From: an uncultured Flavobacteriales bacterium
GTDB lineage: Bacteria > Bacteroidota > Bacteroidia > Flavobacteriales > Crocinitomicaceae
Assembly: GCA_946480815.1 (NCBI GenBank)
Contig: CAMLLB010000046.1
Span: 1 to 36,372 of the forward strand
DNA: 36,372 nt
Reading direction: 5' to 3'
Shown: positions 8,173 to 15,728 of the stretch, piece after piece
Position numbering within the stretch: position 1 is the stretch's first letter
How the letters are laid out: each line of letters starts with the position of its first letter
Program-made: the position numbers and the translations under genes
The notes under the pieces: generated by a model
What the model was told of the DNA's origin: nothing
The model's database searches: none
The model's input: only the letters and a program-made list of their open reading frames with translations

Positions 8173-9387
8173 TTATATTCCTAATTCGATCTGGAAAATC
8201 GCCCCGAACTTACCAGCCTCGGTTTTAGCCCGCAAATCATTGGTTAACTGGTACAAAATATTCCCTTGTACCTTCACACGATGTCCGTACAAATATTTGG
8301 TAACCCCCAATTGGAATTCCTGGTTCTTTTTCAGATTTACCGAAGAAAACGCAGGATTATTGTATACGGATGAGAAAGGAGTAACTTCTGCATATCTCAA
8401 GGCAACTTCCCAATTGGATTTAAACAGGTAGCTTACCTGCTGCAAAAAACCATACCCGCTAAAAACAGGCTGAATAAGAGATGTATCTGAAGTATAAGTA
8501 ATCGGATTAGAGCAATTTCGCTGCATGAACTCGCTGTAAAGTGCAAAACCTTTGTATTTGAACAACAAATCCAGTGAGAGTGTTGTCATATCTGTTTTAG
8601 TATACAGGTCACGTCCCAACTGACCTCCTGAGCGAACAGCATCATCGTTAAAGTTATACGATGCACCAATCGACAATTTCGGCTTTTGTTCCCGTTCCAA
8701 ATCACCTTCCTGGTAATCATTTTTATCCGTGAAAGATCCAAAAGGCAAAGCCTCAATTCTCCCAGTATAACTTAATCCGCTATTGGAATTACTGCTGTTT
8801 CTTCCTTCTCCTGAAGTAAGAGAACCCAACACTGCAAAATACTTACTCTTGTATGCTCCGAAAAATCCGAAATCACGATCAATCGTAAAAGTTGCATTTA
8901 CGATCGAACGATCAGCAAATTGCTGATCTCCTGAAGAAATAACACGTTGTCTGTTTCCAGGAAGCTTTGTTTGCCCGAACCCGAACTTGAGGTTTTTCCA
9001 TGGTTCATAATAAATCACAGCATCACGAACAATATTCACACTTGTATTCACATGTGATTCCTGTGTCATATCCCAATCCATATCTCCTCTTGAAAAGGCC
9101 AATTGAAGTTTATAGGTCAATTTCGGACTGTAAACAAAGCCTTCCATTTTTAAGCGCAATCTTCTCACACGGAATTCATATGACCCGGCAGAAAAATCAT
9201 CATCACTTCTTGTAAGAAAAGCTGCTCTGTTTTGCATCCGGAATTGAAGGCGCATCGAGAACAAGGAATCCTTTCCTACAAATTCAATTCCCTTTTGAGG
9301 TTTTGTAAAAATTGACAGATCGACCTTTTTTTGCGAAAAGATCCAATTACTAACCAACAATGTACTTAAAAATAAAAGCTGTTTCAT
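8173..9387 (-). CDS. Phosphate-selective porin O/P family outer-membrane protein
   Basis: This is a secreted beta-barrel of about 404 residues, by family (OprO/OprP) a channel for phosphate or polyphosphate in the outer membrane. The sequence opens with the signal peptide MKQLLFLSTLLVSNWIFSQ. Further upstream starts exist (TTG at 9417, ATG at 9402), but the ATG at 9387 puts the positively charged n-region directly before the hydrophobic core. The segment FEFVGKDS-like GIEFVGKDSLFSMRLQFRMQ, the RVRRLRLKMEGFVYSPKL strand pair and LKFGFGQTKLPGNRQR are porin O/P features. The C-terminus FQIELGI is a plausible barrel end. It diverges from the DUF47-PiT unit across a region with Pho-box-like repeats, so co-regulation by phosphate is likely. 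Confidence 0.85.
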   Translation of the reverse strand: MKQLLFLSTLLVSNWIFSQKKVDLSIFTKPQKGIEFVGKDSLFSMRLQFRMQNRAAFLTRSDDDFSAGSYEFRVRRLRLKMEGFVYSPKLTYKLQLAFSRGDMDWDMTQESHVNTSVNIVRDAVIYYEPWKNLKFGFGQTKLPGNRQRVISSGDQQFADRSIVNATFTIDRDFGFFGAYKSKYFAVLGSLTSGEGRNSSNSNSGLSYTGRIEALPFGSFTDKNDYQEGDLEREQKPKLSIGASYNFNDDAVRSGGQLGRDLYTKTDMTTLSLDLLFKYKGFALYSEFMQRNCSNPITYTSDTSLIQPVFSGYGFLQQVSYLFKSNWEVALRYAEVTPFSSVYNNPAFSSVNLKKNQEFQLGVTKYLYGHRVKVQGNILYQLTNDLRAKTEAGKFGAIFQIELGI

Positions 9388-9466
9388 TACTACTGAGTTC
9401 ATTAACGTGTTTTTCAAGATATCCCCTTTTTCTATAAAAAGAGATGAATACTTTTTAATTTCCCGG

Positions 9467-9474
9467 CAAAACTA
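9467..9474 (-). promoter_or_regulatory. Promoter -7 element of the porin gene
   Basis: The minus strand reads TAGTTTTG, matching TAnnTTTG, about 80 bases before the chosen ATG at 9387. No TTG stands at the normal -33 distance. A lone Pho-repeat-like CTTCACATTGA (9479-9489) lies just upstream, consistent with activator-dependent use. Confidence 0.45.
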
Positions 9475-9532
9475 ATGGCTTCACATTGAATTAATCTACA
9501 CCAAATAATAGTTTAATTTTTTGATAACATTT

Positions 9533-9551
9533 TTAATATTCACTTAACATT
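9533..9551 (+). promoter_or_regulatory. Pho-box-like direct repeat, pair 1
   Basis: TTAATATT (9533-9540) and TTAACATT (9544-9551) are spaced 11 bp start to start, the period at which PhoB subunits bind. The pair is about 60 bp upstream of the porin -7 box. Confidence 0.5.
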
Positions 9552-9626
9552 GAAGTGCGTTTTGACAAATTTCAGGGACTCAACCGGCTCTTTAAACCCC
9601 ATTTCTCCACTTCTAAAAAACCGCCA

Positions 9627-9648
9627 CTTAACATTAACTTAACATTGA
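9627..9648 (+). promoter_or_regulatory. Pho-box-like direct repeat, pair 2 (best copy)
   Basis: CTTAACATTAA (9627-9637) is followed without a gap by CTTAACATTGA (9638-9648): a tandem 11-bp repeat identical at 10 of 11 positions. This matches the architecture of PhoB-type sites, although the half-site differs from the E. coli CTGTCAT core. Confidence 0.6.
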
Positions 9649-9721
9649 ACCTGTCCTAACTATCTCAAATACTGATACTTTACACACGACCCCTTCCCAA
9701 CACAACCGAAATACATCAACT

Positions 9722-9740
9722 TTACCATTTCGTTAACATT
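9722..9740 (+). promoter_or_regulatory. Pho-box-like direct repeat, pair 3
   Basis: TTACCATT (9722-9729) and TTAACATT (9733-9740) again start 11 bp apart, one mismatch between them. The pair is about 34 bp upstream of the DUF47 -7 box, close enough to contact RNA polymerase. Confidence 0.5.
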
Positions 9741-9774
9741 TACTTTCTTCGGAACATCCTCAATAAACTAAGAT

Positions 9775-9782
9775 TACATTTG
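9775..9782 (+). promoter_or_regulatory. Promoter -7 element of the DUF47-PiT unit
   Basis: TACATTTG matches TAnnTTTG. No TTG element lies 19-23 bp upstream; the Pho-box-like pair 3 occupies the region before it, as expected at an activator-dependent promoter. Confidence 0.5.
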
Positions 9783-9807
9783 CGCCATCAATATTAAGTT
9801 TAAACAA

Positions 9808-10452
9808 ATGGCATCAGGAATTTTAAAGTTTTTCTTACCAAAAGACAAAGTGTTTTACTCTCTATTTGAAGAGGCTTCTCAGAACCTGGAAGCGATCGCA
9901 GGTAAATTGGTATTATGTGTAAACGAATCCGATTACAACAAGAGAGCAAGCATCATTAAGGAAATGGAAGATCTGGAACACCAAAATGACGATTTAACAC
10001 ACAAAATCTTTGTTGAACTAGGAAGAAATTTTATCACTCCTTTTGACCGCGAAGATATTCACTCATTAGCTACATCCCTGGATGACATTGCAGACTATAT
10101 TTATGCTTCTGCCAAGAAAATCAACTTCTATAAGGTTGACCCGAACGATTCCGGAATCCTGAAAATGGCAGATGCTATTCACGATGCGGTTTTAGCTGTA
10201 AATGCTGCTGTAAAAGAACTCCGAAACTTGAAAAACACTCAGAAAATTGTTGAGTGTGTAATCAAGATCAACTATGTTGAAAATCAGGCGGATGATATTT
10301 TTGATCTGAGTATCGAAAAGTTGTTTGATTCGGACATTGACGCGAAAAGCCTGATCAAGAAACGTGAGATCTACCAAATTATGGAAGTTGCAACAGATAA
10401 GTGTGAAGATGCCGGAAATGTCATCGAATCGATCGTTGTAAAATATGCTTAA
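9808..10452 (+). CDS. DUF47 family (PhoU-like) phosphate transport regulator
   Basis: DUF47 proteins are cytoplasmic all-helical bundles related to PhoU, and they are almost always encoded next to PiT transporters, whose activity they are thought to modulate. The 214-residue sequence is alpha-helical and charged throughout. It shows the typical motif FITPFDREDIHSLATSLDDIADYIYAS at residues ~75-100, where the acidic residues form the proposed metal sites, and a matching second half with ENQADDIFDLSIEKLF and DKCEDAGNVIESIVVKYA. It is the first gene of a two-gene operon, 24 bp before the PiT gene. Confidence 0.92.
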   Translation: MASGILKFFLPKDKVFYSLFEEASQNLEAIAGKLVLCVNESDYNKRASIIKEMEDLEHQNDDLTHKIFVELGRNFITPFDREDIHSLATSLDDIADYIYASAKKINFYKVDPNDSGILKMADAIHDAVLAVNAAVKELRNLKNTQKIVECVIKINYVENQADDIFDLSIEKLFDSDIDAKSLIKKREIYQIMEVATDKCEDAGNVIESIVVKYA

Positions 10453-10476
10453 TATTCATTGGTAAACCAATAAGAT

Positions 10477-11952
10477 ATGTTTTCACTATTAATTGCCATC
10501 ATTATCCTTGCCTTATTATTTGATTTGGTAAATGGTTTTCATGATGCTGCAAACTCGATTGCCACAGTCGTTTCAACCAAAGTACTAACCCCGTTCCAGG
10601 CAGTTGTCTGGGCAGCCGTTTTCAACGTAGTTGCTTTCTGGGTATTCGACATGAGTGTTGGGAATACAGTAGCAAAAACCGTAGATAACAGTGCTATTGA
10701 CTTATATGTAATCCTTTCCGGACTGATCGCCGCAATGATCTGGAACCTCCTGACCTGGTGGTTGGGAATCCCATCCTCTTCCTCACATACACTGATCGGA
10801 GGATTTGCAGGAGCGGCAGTTGCCCACGCCGGTTTTGACGTGATTGCTTCTGCAGAGATCATCAAAGTTACTTTGTTCATTTTCCTTGCTCCTTTTATCG
10901 GTGGGATTATTGCTTTCGTCATTGCCCTGATTACCGTAAGCAGAAGCTTCTCCAAGAAAATGATCTCTATCTTAGCACTTTCAACAGCCACTTATTTCAT
11001 CATGGATTACATGGTAGAATACCTGGATGTGAAACCTGTAATGATGTGGATCGTAATGGGAATGATTACGCTCTTTATCCTGACTTATACCTGGTACCAA
11101 TTGGTGCATGGAAAACGCCAGACCGCGTTGAAAGAATCAAACATGTACAAAAAATTGCAATTACTTTCTTCCGCTGCATTCTCTTTAGGACATGGTGGTG
11201 CGGATTCTCAAAAAGTAATGGGTATTATTTGCGCAGCATTAATGGTCTTCGCAAACTCACAGCGAAATGATCAGGGACAAATCACAGGAGATATTCCTAA
11301 AATGTTCCAGATATCGGAAGTATTCCAAATTGAGTTTGATGATGCGGACGGCCGCAAAGCAAAATTCAAGCCTGAGTATACCCAGGATGTGGATTCATTG
11401 AAGATCAAGAAAGAAGACCATATCTTGATTTACACGAAGGGTGAAGATATTTACGATGCAAAAACGCACGAAGCTATTTTCAAAGGAAAAACCTTGAATA
11501 AGGAATACAGAGAAGCTGCCATTTTCAATGATTATGTGGACAAAGACGGAGAAATTCTGAAAGGCCATAAGATCAAAGCAAAAGTGAACTCTGAAACAAT
11601 GCCGGGTTGGATTGCATTCTCCTGCTACCTAATGATTGGTTTAGGTACCATGATGGGTGGTTGGAAAATTGTAAAAACAATGGGAACAAAAATCACCAAA
11701 GTAACTCCATTGGAAGGTGTTTGTGCCGAAACAGCAGGAGCTTTGACTTTGTTCACCGTTTCCAACTTAGGGATCCCGGTTTCTACAACACATACCATTA
11801 CCGGTTCCATTATTGGAGTCGGGGCAACAAAACGCTTGAGCGCAGTTCGCTGGGGTGTTACCATCAACCTGCTTTGGGCATGGATCTTAACGATTCCGGT
11901 TTCAGGTTTGTTGGCAGCAGGAATTTACTATCTCACGAGGCTGTTTCATTAA
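10477..11952 (+). CDS. pit: PiT family inorganic phosphate transporter
   Basis: PiT proteins import phosphate with protons or sodium across the inner membrane. The protein has 491 residues and the two repeated family signatures: GFHDAANSIATVVSTKVLTP in helix 1 (residues ~20-40) with GIPSSSSHTLIGGFAGAA after it, and in the second half GADSQKVMGI and GIPVSTTHTITGSIIGVG. Between residues ~262 and ~374 lies a hydrophilic insertion of about 110 residues (between NSQRNDQG and MPGWIAF) rich in Lys, Asp and Glu, which must be a soluble loop or domain. It is co-transcribed with DUF47 and followed by a good terminator. Confidence 0.94.
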   Translation: MFSLLIAIIILALLFDLVNGFHDAANSIATVVSTKVLTPFQAVVWAAVFNVVAFWVFDMSVGNTVAKTVDNSAIDLYVILSGLIAAMIWNLLTWWLGIPSSSSHTLIGGFAGAAVAHAGFDVIASAEIIKVTLFIFLAPFIGGIIAFVIALITVSRSFSKKMISILALSTATYFIMDYMVEYLDVKPVMMWIVMGMITLFILTYTWYQLVHGKRQTALKESNMYKKLQLLSSAAFSLGHGGADSQKVMGIICAALMVFANSQRNDQGQITGDIPKMFQISEVFQIEFDDADGRKAKFKPEYTQDVDSLKIKKEDHILIYTKGEDIYDAKTHEAIFKGKTLNKEYREAAIFNDYVDKDGEILKGHKIKAKVNSETMPGWIAFSCYLMIGLGTMMGGWKIVKTMGTKITKVTPLEGVCAETAGALTLFTVSNLGIPVSTTHTITGSIIGVGATKRLSAVRWGVTINLLWAWILTIPVSGLLAAGIYYLTRLFH

Positions 11953-11974
11953 ACTTCAGATAATTTACGATAGA

Positions 11975-12005
11975 AACTCTCATCCTTGTGGTGGGAGTTT
12001 TTTTT
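11975..12005 (+). terminator. Intrinsic terminator after PiT
   Basis: AACTCTCATCC pairs with GGTGGGAGTT across a TTGT loop with one bulge, and eight Ts follow directly. This is a strong plus-strand terminator for the DUF47-PiT unit. Confidence 0.85.
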
Positions 12006-12031
12006 GTAACCCACCAAATAAATTAACTTTA
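12003..12031 (+). promoter_or_regulatory. Promoter of the SUMF1-domain gene
   Basis: TTTG (12003-12006), a 17-nt spacer and TAACTTTA (12024-12031) match the Bacteroidota promoter with one mismatch in the last base. The TTTG overlaps the T-run of the preceding terminator. Confidence 0.5.
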
Positions 12032-12050
12032 TAGAAACAAAAAATACCTT

Positions 12051-12959
12051 ATGAAAAGATTCGTAACTTCTATTTTCATTCTTCTTGTAACCATTACATG
12101 CCTTTCTGCTGCAAAACGAAGAAAACCGGTTTTAGATTTGGAAGGAATGAAAAATGCGACGAAAGTCGGATTCTCTTACATTTCCCCGGGGAAAACAATC
12201 GTAGATGGGGATACGATCACATGTGAAGGGTTTTTCATATCGAAAACGGAAGTCTCCAATTTCAATTATCAGGAATATTTGGATGATTTGAAGAAGTCCG
12301 GGAAAATGGACGAATACCGATCAGCTTTAGTTGATTCGGCAAAATGGAATTCCACCTACTTTAAAGGAGACAAGTATGTCACACACTATTTCAACCATAA
12401 AGCATATAAAAATTACCCGGTAGTCAATCTAACGCATAAACAAGCGGAGAAATATTGTGAATGGTTGACCAAAATCTGGCGTGAATACACCCAAAACCAA
12501 AGTATTGTTGTCCGTTTGCCCAAAAGAGCTGAATTTATCCGCGCTGCAAATGGAACACGCCTGGACCGGGTTTACGCCTGGGATTCTCCTTATTTACGCA
12601 CACAAAAAGGAAAAATGATGGCTAATTTTCTGCAAATCGACGGAGGATGCATTACCAGGGATACCATTTCGGGAAAACTTATCCTGGCACCCAATTCTAT
12701 CGGTTTCGATTATATCGGAGATGGCGGACATTATGCTGACGTGACTGCACCTGTTCAGTCCTACTTCCCTAATGAGTTCGGAATCTTTCATTTAAATGGC
12801 AACGTTGCAGAAATGGTTTCGGAACAACATATCGCTGTTGGCGGAGATTGGAATTCTCCCGGTTATGACATCCGTAACCAAAGCACGAAAAAGTTCACGG
12901 AAGCAAATCCTATGGTCGGATTCAGGCCGGTGATGACCTTTGTAGAGAGTAAAAAGTGA
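12051..12959 (+). CDS. Secreted SUMF1/formylglycine-enzyme-fold protein, GldK/J-like
   Basis: A 302-residue exported protein with a signal peptide (MKRFVTSIFILLVTITCLSA) and a single sulfatase-modifying-factor domain. Visible hallmarks are FFISKTEVSNFNYQEYL, PVVNLTHKQAEKYCEWLT, RLPKRAEFIRAANG, FHLNGNVAEMV, GGDWNSPGYDIRNQS and the terminal GFRPV. The paired active-site cysteines of true formylglycine-generating enzyme are not seen, so a catalytic role is unlikely. In Bacteroidota this fold is used by GldJ/GldK of gliding and type 9 secretion, but those are lipoproteins encoded with gldLMN. The cysteine in the leader is not in a good lipobox. Function unknown; it stands alone between a terminator and a repeat. 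Confidence 0.75.
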   Translation: MKRFVTSIFILLVTITCLSAAKRRKPVLDLEGMKNATKVGFSYISPGKTIVDGDTITCEGFFISKTEVSNFNYQEYLDDLKKSGKMDEYRSALVDSAKWNSTYFKGDKYVTHYFNHKAYKNYPVVNLTHKQAEKYCEWLTKIWREYTQNQSIVVRLPKRAEFIRAANGTRLDRVYAWDSPYLRTQKGKMMANFLQIDGGCITRDTISGKLILAPNSIGFDYIGDGGHYADVTAPVQSYFPNEFGIFHLNGNVAEMVSEQHIAVGGDWNSPGYDIRNQSTKKFTEANPMVGFRPVMTFVESKK

Positions 12960-12975
12960 GACGATAAAAGTGACC

Positions 12976-13045
12976 CTTCGACTACGCTCAGGGCCCTTTT
13001 TCAAAGCGGTATGTAAGATTAGAAGGAGACTGAGCGCAGTCGAAG
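12976..13045. repeat. REP-like long inverted repeat, copy 2
   Basis: CTTCGACTACGCTCAG (12976-12991) and CTGAGCGCAGTCGAAG (13030-13045) are 16-nt inverted arms with one mismatch, around 38 bp. The arms match copy 1 (8104-8172) at most positions. It lies right after the SUMF1 gene and just before the promoter of the MazG-like gene. Confidence 0.75.
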
Positions 13046-13056
13046 TCTCAATTGAG

Positions 13057-13064
13057 TATATTTG
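13057..13064 (+). promoter_or_regulatory. Promoter -7 element of the MazG-like/Nudix pair
   Basis: TATATTTG matches TAnnTTTG, 16 bases before the ATG at 13081. The -33 region would fall in the repeat arm ending at 13045, and no TTG is there. Confidence 0.45.
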
Positions 13065-13080
13065 CAGAAACACAACAAGT

Positions 13081-13473
13081 ATGACACTCAAAGAAACCAT
13101 TTCAGCAGTTGAAACTTTTCACAATGCGTTCAACATTCCAAACAATTATCAACCTACAGCACAGTTGTCCGAGGCTGATATTATCTTGCGTTACAACCTG
13201 ATGAAAGAAGAGAACGAAGAGTATTTGGAAGCTGCAAAAAATGGGGACATCGTAGAAATTGCAGATGCTTTGGGTGATCAATTGTACATTTTGTGCGGAA
13301 CAATCCTGAAACACGGACTTCAGGATAAAATTGCCGAAGTCTTTGCTGAAATTCAGCGCTCCAATATGAGTAAACTGGATGCCGACGGAAATCCCATTTA
13401 CCGTGAAGATGGAAAAGTCTTAAAATCAGAATTGTATTTCAAACCGGATATTCTATCTGTTTTAGAAAAATAG
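13081..13473 (+). CDS. MazG/PRA-PH-like nucleotide pyrophosphohydrolase
   Basis: A 130-residue protein of the all-alpha NTP pyrophosphohydrolase superfamily, which cleaves nucleoside triphosphates or related substrates to the monophosphate and pyrophosphate. The metal-binding pattern is visible as LMKEENEEYLEAA (E-x-x-E-E type) and DIVEIADALGDQLYILCG (E-x-x-D helix). The frame is open further upstream to 12970, but that part only translates the repeat at 12976-13045. The ATG at 13081, behind a -7 box, begins the conserved MTLKETISAVETFHNAF. The stop is followed immediately by the Nudix start, so the two housecleaning enzymes form an operon. Confidence 0.8.
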   Translation: MTLKETISAVETFHNAFNIPNNYQPTAQLSEADIILRYNLMKEENEEYLEAAKNGDIVEIADALGDQLYILCGTILKHGLQDKIAEVFAEIQRSNMSKLDADGNPIYREDGKVLKSELYFKPDILSVLEK

Positions 13474-13902
13474 ATGAAGCGATTCAATATTCGTGTTTAC
13501 GGTATTTGCATCAATCACCGGAACGAAGTATTGCTTTCGGACGAATCTTACCGGGACCTTAGCTTTACGAAGTTTCCCGGCGGTGGTTTGGAATTCGGAG
13601 AAGGAATGATCGATTGCCTGAAACGGGAATTCCGGGAAGAATTTGATCTGGAAATTGAAGTCGGCAATTTATTCTATCTGACTGATTTCTTTCAGATCTC
13701 AGCTTTCTCTGAAAACGACCAGGTTATTTCGGTTTATTATTTAATCGAAGCAGCTGTAAATTCGCTGGATCACTTGGTTGAAAACAGGGAAAACACCGAA
13801 AAACTGCATTGGGTAAGCCTTTCAGAACTCAAAGAAGAATTGCTGACCTTTCCAATTGATAAGATCGTAGCCAAAAAACTAATAACCGAAGTAAATCACT
13901 GA
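13474..13902 (+). CDS. Nudix hydrolase
   Basis: A 142-residue Nudix-fold hydrolase that should cleave a nucleoside diphosphate linked to another moiety. The Nudix box is intact at residues ~37-59: GGLEFGEGMIDCLK then REFREEFDLEI, fitting G-x5-E-x7-RE-x2-EE. The sequence before it, TKFPGGGLEFGE, is typical of small sanitising or nucleotide-sugar Nudix enzymes. The exact substrate cannot be read. It begins at the base after the stop of the preceding pyrophosphohydrolase gene. Confidence 0.88.
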   Translation: MKRFNIRVYGICINHRNEVLLSDESYRDLSFTKFPGGGLEFGEGMIDCLKREFREEFDLEIEVGNLFYLTDFFQISAFSENDQVISVYYLIEAAVNSLDHLVENRENTEKLHWVSLSELKEELLTFPIDKIVAKKLITEVNH

Positions 13903-13920
13903 ATTTTCTTCATCCCTTCT

Positions 13921-13958
13921 TAAAACAAAAAAACAGGAACCCTTATGGAGTTCCTGTT
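13921..13958 (-). terminator. Intrinsic terminator of the OmpA-like gene
   Basis: AACAGGAAC (13932-13940) and GTTCCTGTT (13950-13958) form a perfect 9-bp stem. On the minus strand it is followed by a run of Ts (complement of the As at 13927-13933), about 20 nt after the OmpA stop at 13980. It may also stop the converging Nudix transcript. Confidence 0.8.
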
Positions 13959-13979
13959 CTCATTTCAATAGTTTATATC

Positions 13980-15344
13980 TTAATCAAACAAAACGTTGAA
14001 TTCAACGCGTCTGTTTACTGCCTGACCTTCCGGAGTATCGTTTGTTGTTTTCGGTTGAGTTTCCCCAAACCCTTTTGCAGTGATTCTTTCAGGCTGAATA
14101 CCTTTTGAAATAAGGTAATTTGCAACCGCCTGTGCTCTTGATTCGGAAAGCAACATGTTTTGAGCCTCATCACCCACATTATCTGTATGACCTGAAATTG
14201 CCAAACGGTAATCCGGATTTTGGTTCATTACACGGACAACCTCATCCAAAACCGGTAAAGAAGAATTCAACAAGGTACTTTTTGAGTATTCAAACTGAAC
14301 ACCCTTCAGTGCTTTTGTCATGACGTCCTGAACCTCTTTCGCAACCACCGGACACCCTTTATTGGAAGCCAATCCTGCTGTTTGAGGACATTCATCATCC
14401 TTATCTGCAACTCCGTCTTTGTCCATATCAGGACATCCGTTTGCAGAATATACACCTGCAATCTCCGGACAAACATCATATGGATCAGCAACTCCATCAG
14501 CATCTTTATCACGAACGGAAACTCCCTTCGAATCTACAAAACTGCCCACAGGTGTATTCGGTTCCGAGTCAACTGTATTTGGAACTCCATCCTTGTCATC
14601 GTCACGGGTTTGTTCTTTCAACGCTGCAATCTCAGCTTTCAATTCACTTAATTCTTTCGGGTCCATACCAGCTGCTCCGTAAACGGTCGGAGTCCAGTCC
14701 GCATGCGTCTTGTTTTTACCCAAATAGTAAGAAACACCAATACTTAGGTTCAGCATGTAACCATCAATTGATCCCTTTTTGTTCACCCTCTGCATATCAA
14801 ATGTATTGTGTTGACGTGCATGAAATATGAATGAAAGATCACCGTTCAGGGACCATCTTTCATTCAATTTAAGCTGCGGGGTCACTCCGAAAGTAAAATT
14901 GATCATTCCATCAGCTCGTTTCGAAAGCGATTCTGTATTTGCGATTCTTGGATTGTTGTCTGACCATAAGCTTGAAAAACCGAATCCACCATGAACCAAA
15001 AGCCCGATACGTGGCATAACCTGAGGGAAGTGAAGAATATCTCCTGCATTCACAACACCTTCAAGAGAAGTTCTTACATAGTAACTATTGTATGGGCGAT
15101 CGATAAAATCCAGGAAATCATAATTCACTCCTAGTTTGATACCTGCACGATTCGTAAACATGTACCTTGCGTTGATACCATAATGATGAATTTGATACAG
15201 GCGGGTTGTTGCTCTGGACGGAGCCATACCGTCATGTGCACCAATCGATAAACCAAGTGACCACTTGTTCATGCCATCGATTTCAGTTTGCGCATTCAAT
15301 GCTGAAGGCGCAAGTGCTAAGAATAGAAGGTGATGTAATTTCAT
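13980..15344 (-). CDS. OmpA-family outer-membrane protein with TSP3 repeats
   Basis: A 454-residue outer-membrane protein linking the membrane to peptidoglycan. After a signal peptide (MKLHHLLFLALAPSALNA) comes an N-terminal beta-barrel of about 200 residues ending near VSYYLGKN. A short helical linker with the heptad-like ELSELKAEIAALKEQ (residues ~228-242) follows. Thrombospondin type 3 calcium-binding repeats cover about 244-335, with DDDKDGVPNTVDSEP, DKDADGVADPYDVCP and DMDKDGVADKDDECP. The OmpA domain (~343-454) has ISGHTDNVG and LLSESRAQAVANYL, the residues that grip meso-DAP. A complete promoter and a terminator frame it as a single-gene unit. Confidence 0.93.
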   Translation of the reverse strand: MKLHHLLFLALAPSALNAQTEIDGMNKWSLGLSIGAHDGMAPSRATTRLYQIHHYGINARYMFTNRAGIKLGVNYDFLDFIDRPYNSYYVRTSLEGVVNAGDILHFPQVMPRIGLLVHGGFGFSSLWSDNNPRIANTESLSKRADGMINFTFGVTPQLKLNERWSLNGDLSFIFHARQHNTFDMQRVNKKGSIDGYMLNLSIGVSYYLGKNKTHADWTPTVYGAAGMDPKELSELKAEIAALKEQTRDDDKDGVPNTVDSEPNTPVGSFVDSKGVSVRDKDADGVADPYDVCPEIAGVYSANGCPDMDKDGVADKDDECPQTAGLASNKGCPVVAKEVQDVMTKALKGVQFEYSKSTLLNSSLPVLDEVVRVMNQNPDYRLAISGHTDNVGDEAQNMLLSESRAQAVANYLISKGIQPERITAKGFGETQPKTTNDTPEGQAVNRRVEFNVLFD

Positions 15345-15374
15345 AATTGAATTTCAAATAAGTAAAAAATCATA

Positions 15375-15404
15375 CAAATGTACAGAAATCGTGCCGGGAG
15401 ACAA
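15375..15404 (-). promoter_or_regulatory. Promoter of the OmpA-like gene
   Basis: On the minus strand TTG (15404-15402), 19 nt and TACATTTG (15382-15375) form a full Bacteroidota promoter 30 bases before the ATG, as expected for an abundant outer-membrane protein. Confidence 0.7.
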
Positions 15405-15518
15405 GTTCCTGGCAAAACCCATTATTTTACAGCATACATTTTGTCACTCATAATAAACAGATAATTAATCATTTAAAGGTAGGACAAAATTCCTTATTTT
15501 TTATTTTTTAACAATAAG

Positions 15519-15551
15519 TTTGTTAATTAAGCTATGAAAAGGATAACTTTG
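15519..15551 (+). promoter_or_regulatory. Promoter of the polysaccharide operon
   Basis: TTTG (15519-15522), a 21-nt spacer and TAACTTTG (15544-15551) match both Bacteroidota elements exactly. It is the only strong plus-strand promoter I see before the 17-kb gene run. Confidence 0.7.
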
Positions 15552-15728
15552 CCCCCGAATCACCTGAAATACTACCACTGGAATTCTAACTTTTTGTTAC
15601 AAATTACAAAGGGGTTAAGGAAAGAGTTTCTTTTCAGATCGATCTTTTTCATTTTAAATATGGGTTTTTCAAATTCAATTTGGTTAAGTGATTAAGAGTT
15701 GGTTAGAATTAATGTGAAGTGGAAGAAT

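Larger units (their letters stand above)
15345..15728. other. Divergent intergenic region and long leader of the polysaccharide operon
   Basis: No gene is seen here. It holds the OmpA promoter (15375-15404, minus), the polysaccharide operon promoter (15519-15551, plus) and a leader of about 170 nt. The leader contains the 10-bp palindrome AGATCGATCT (15636-15645) before a T-run, and I cannot assign a function to it. Confidence 0.55.

Noticed and set aside
10539..10991. A 150-residue antisense open frame over pit
   Set aside because: It is a shadow of the PiT coding frame; its translation has no recognisable domain and the plus-strand gene is certain.
12970..13080. An N-terminal extension of the MazG-like protein (open frame from 12970)
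   Set aside because: It translates the inverted repeat at 12976-13045, and the promoter -7 box at 13057 lies inside it. The conserved protein begins at ATG 13081.
14382..14830. Several overlapping plus-strand frames opposite the OmpA gene
   Set aside because: They arise from the periodic Asp-rich TSP3 repeats on the other strand; the OmpA reading is unambiguous.
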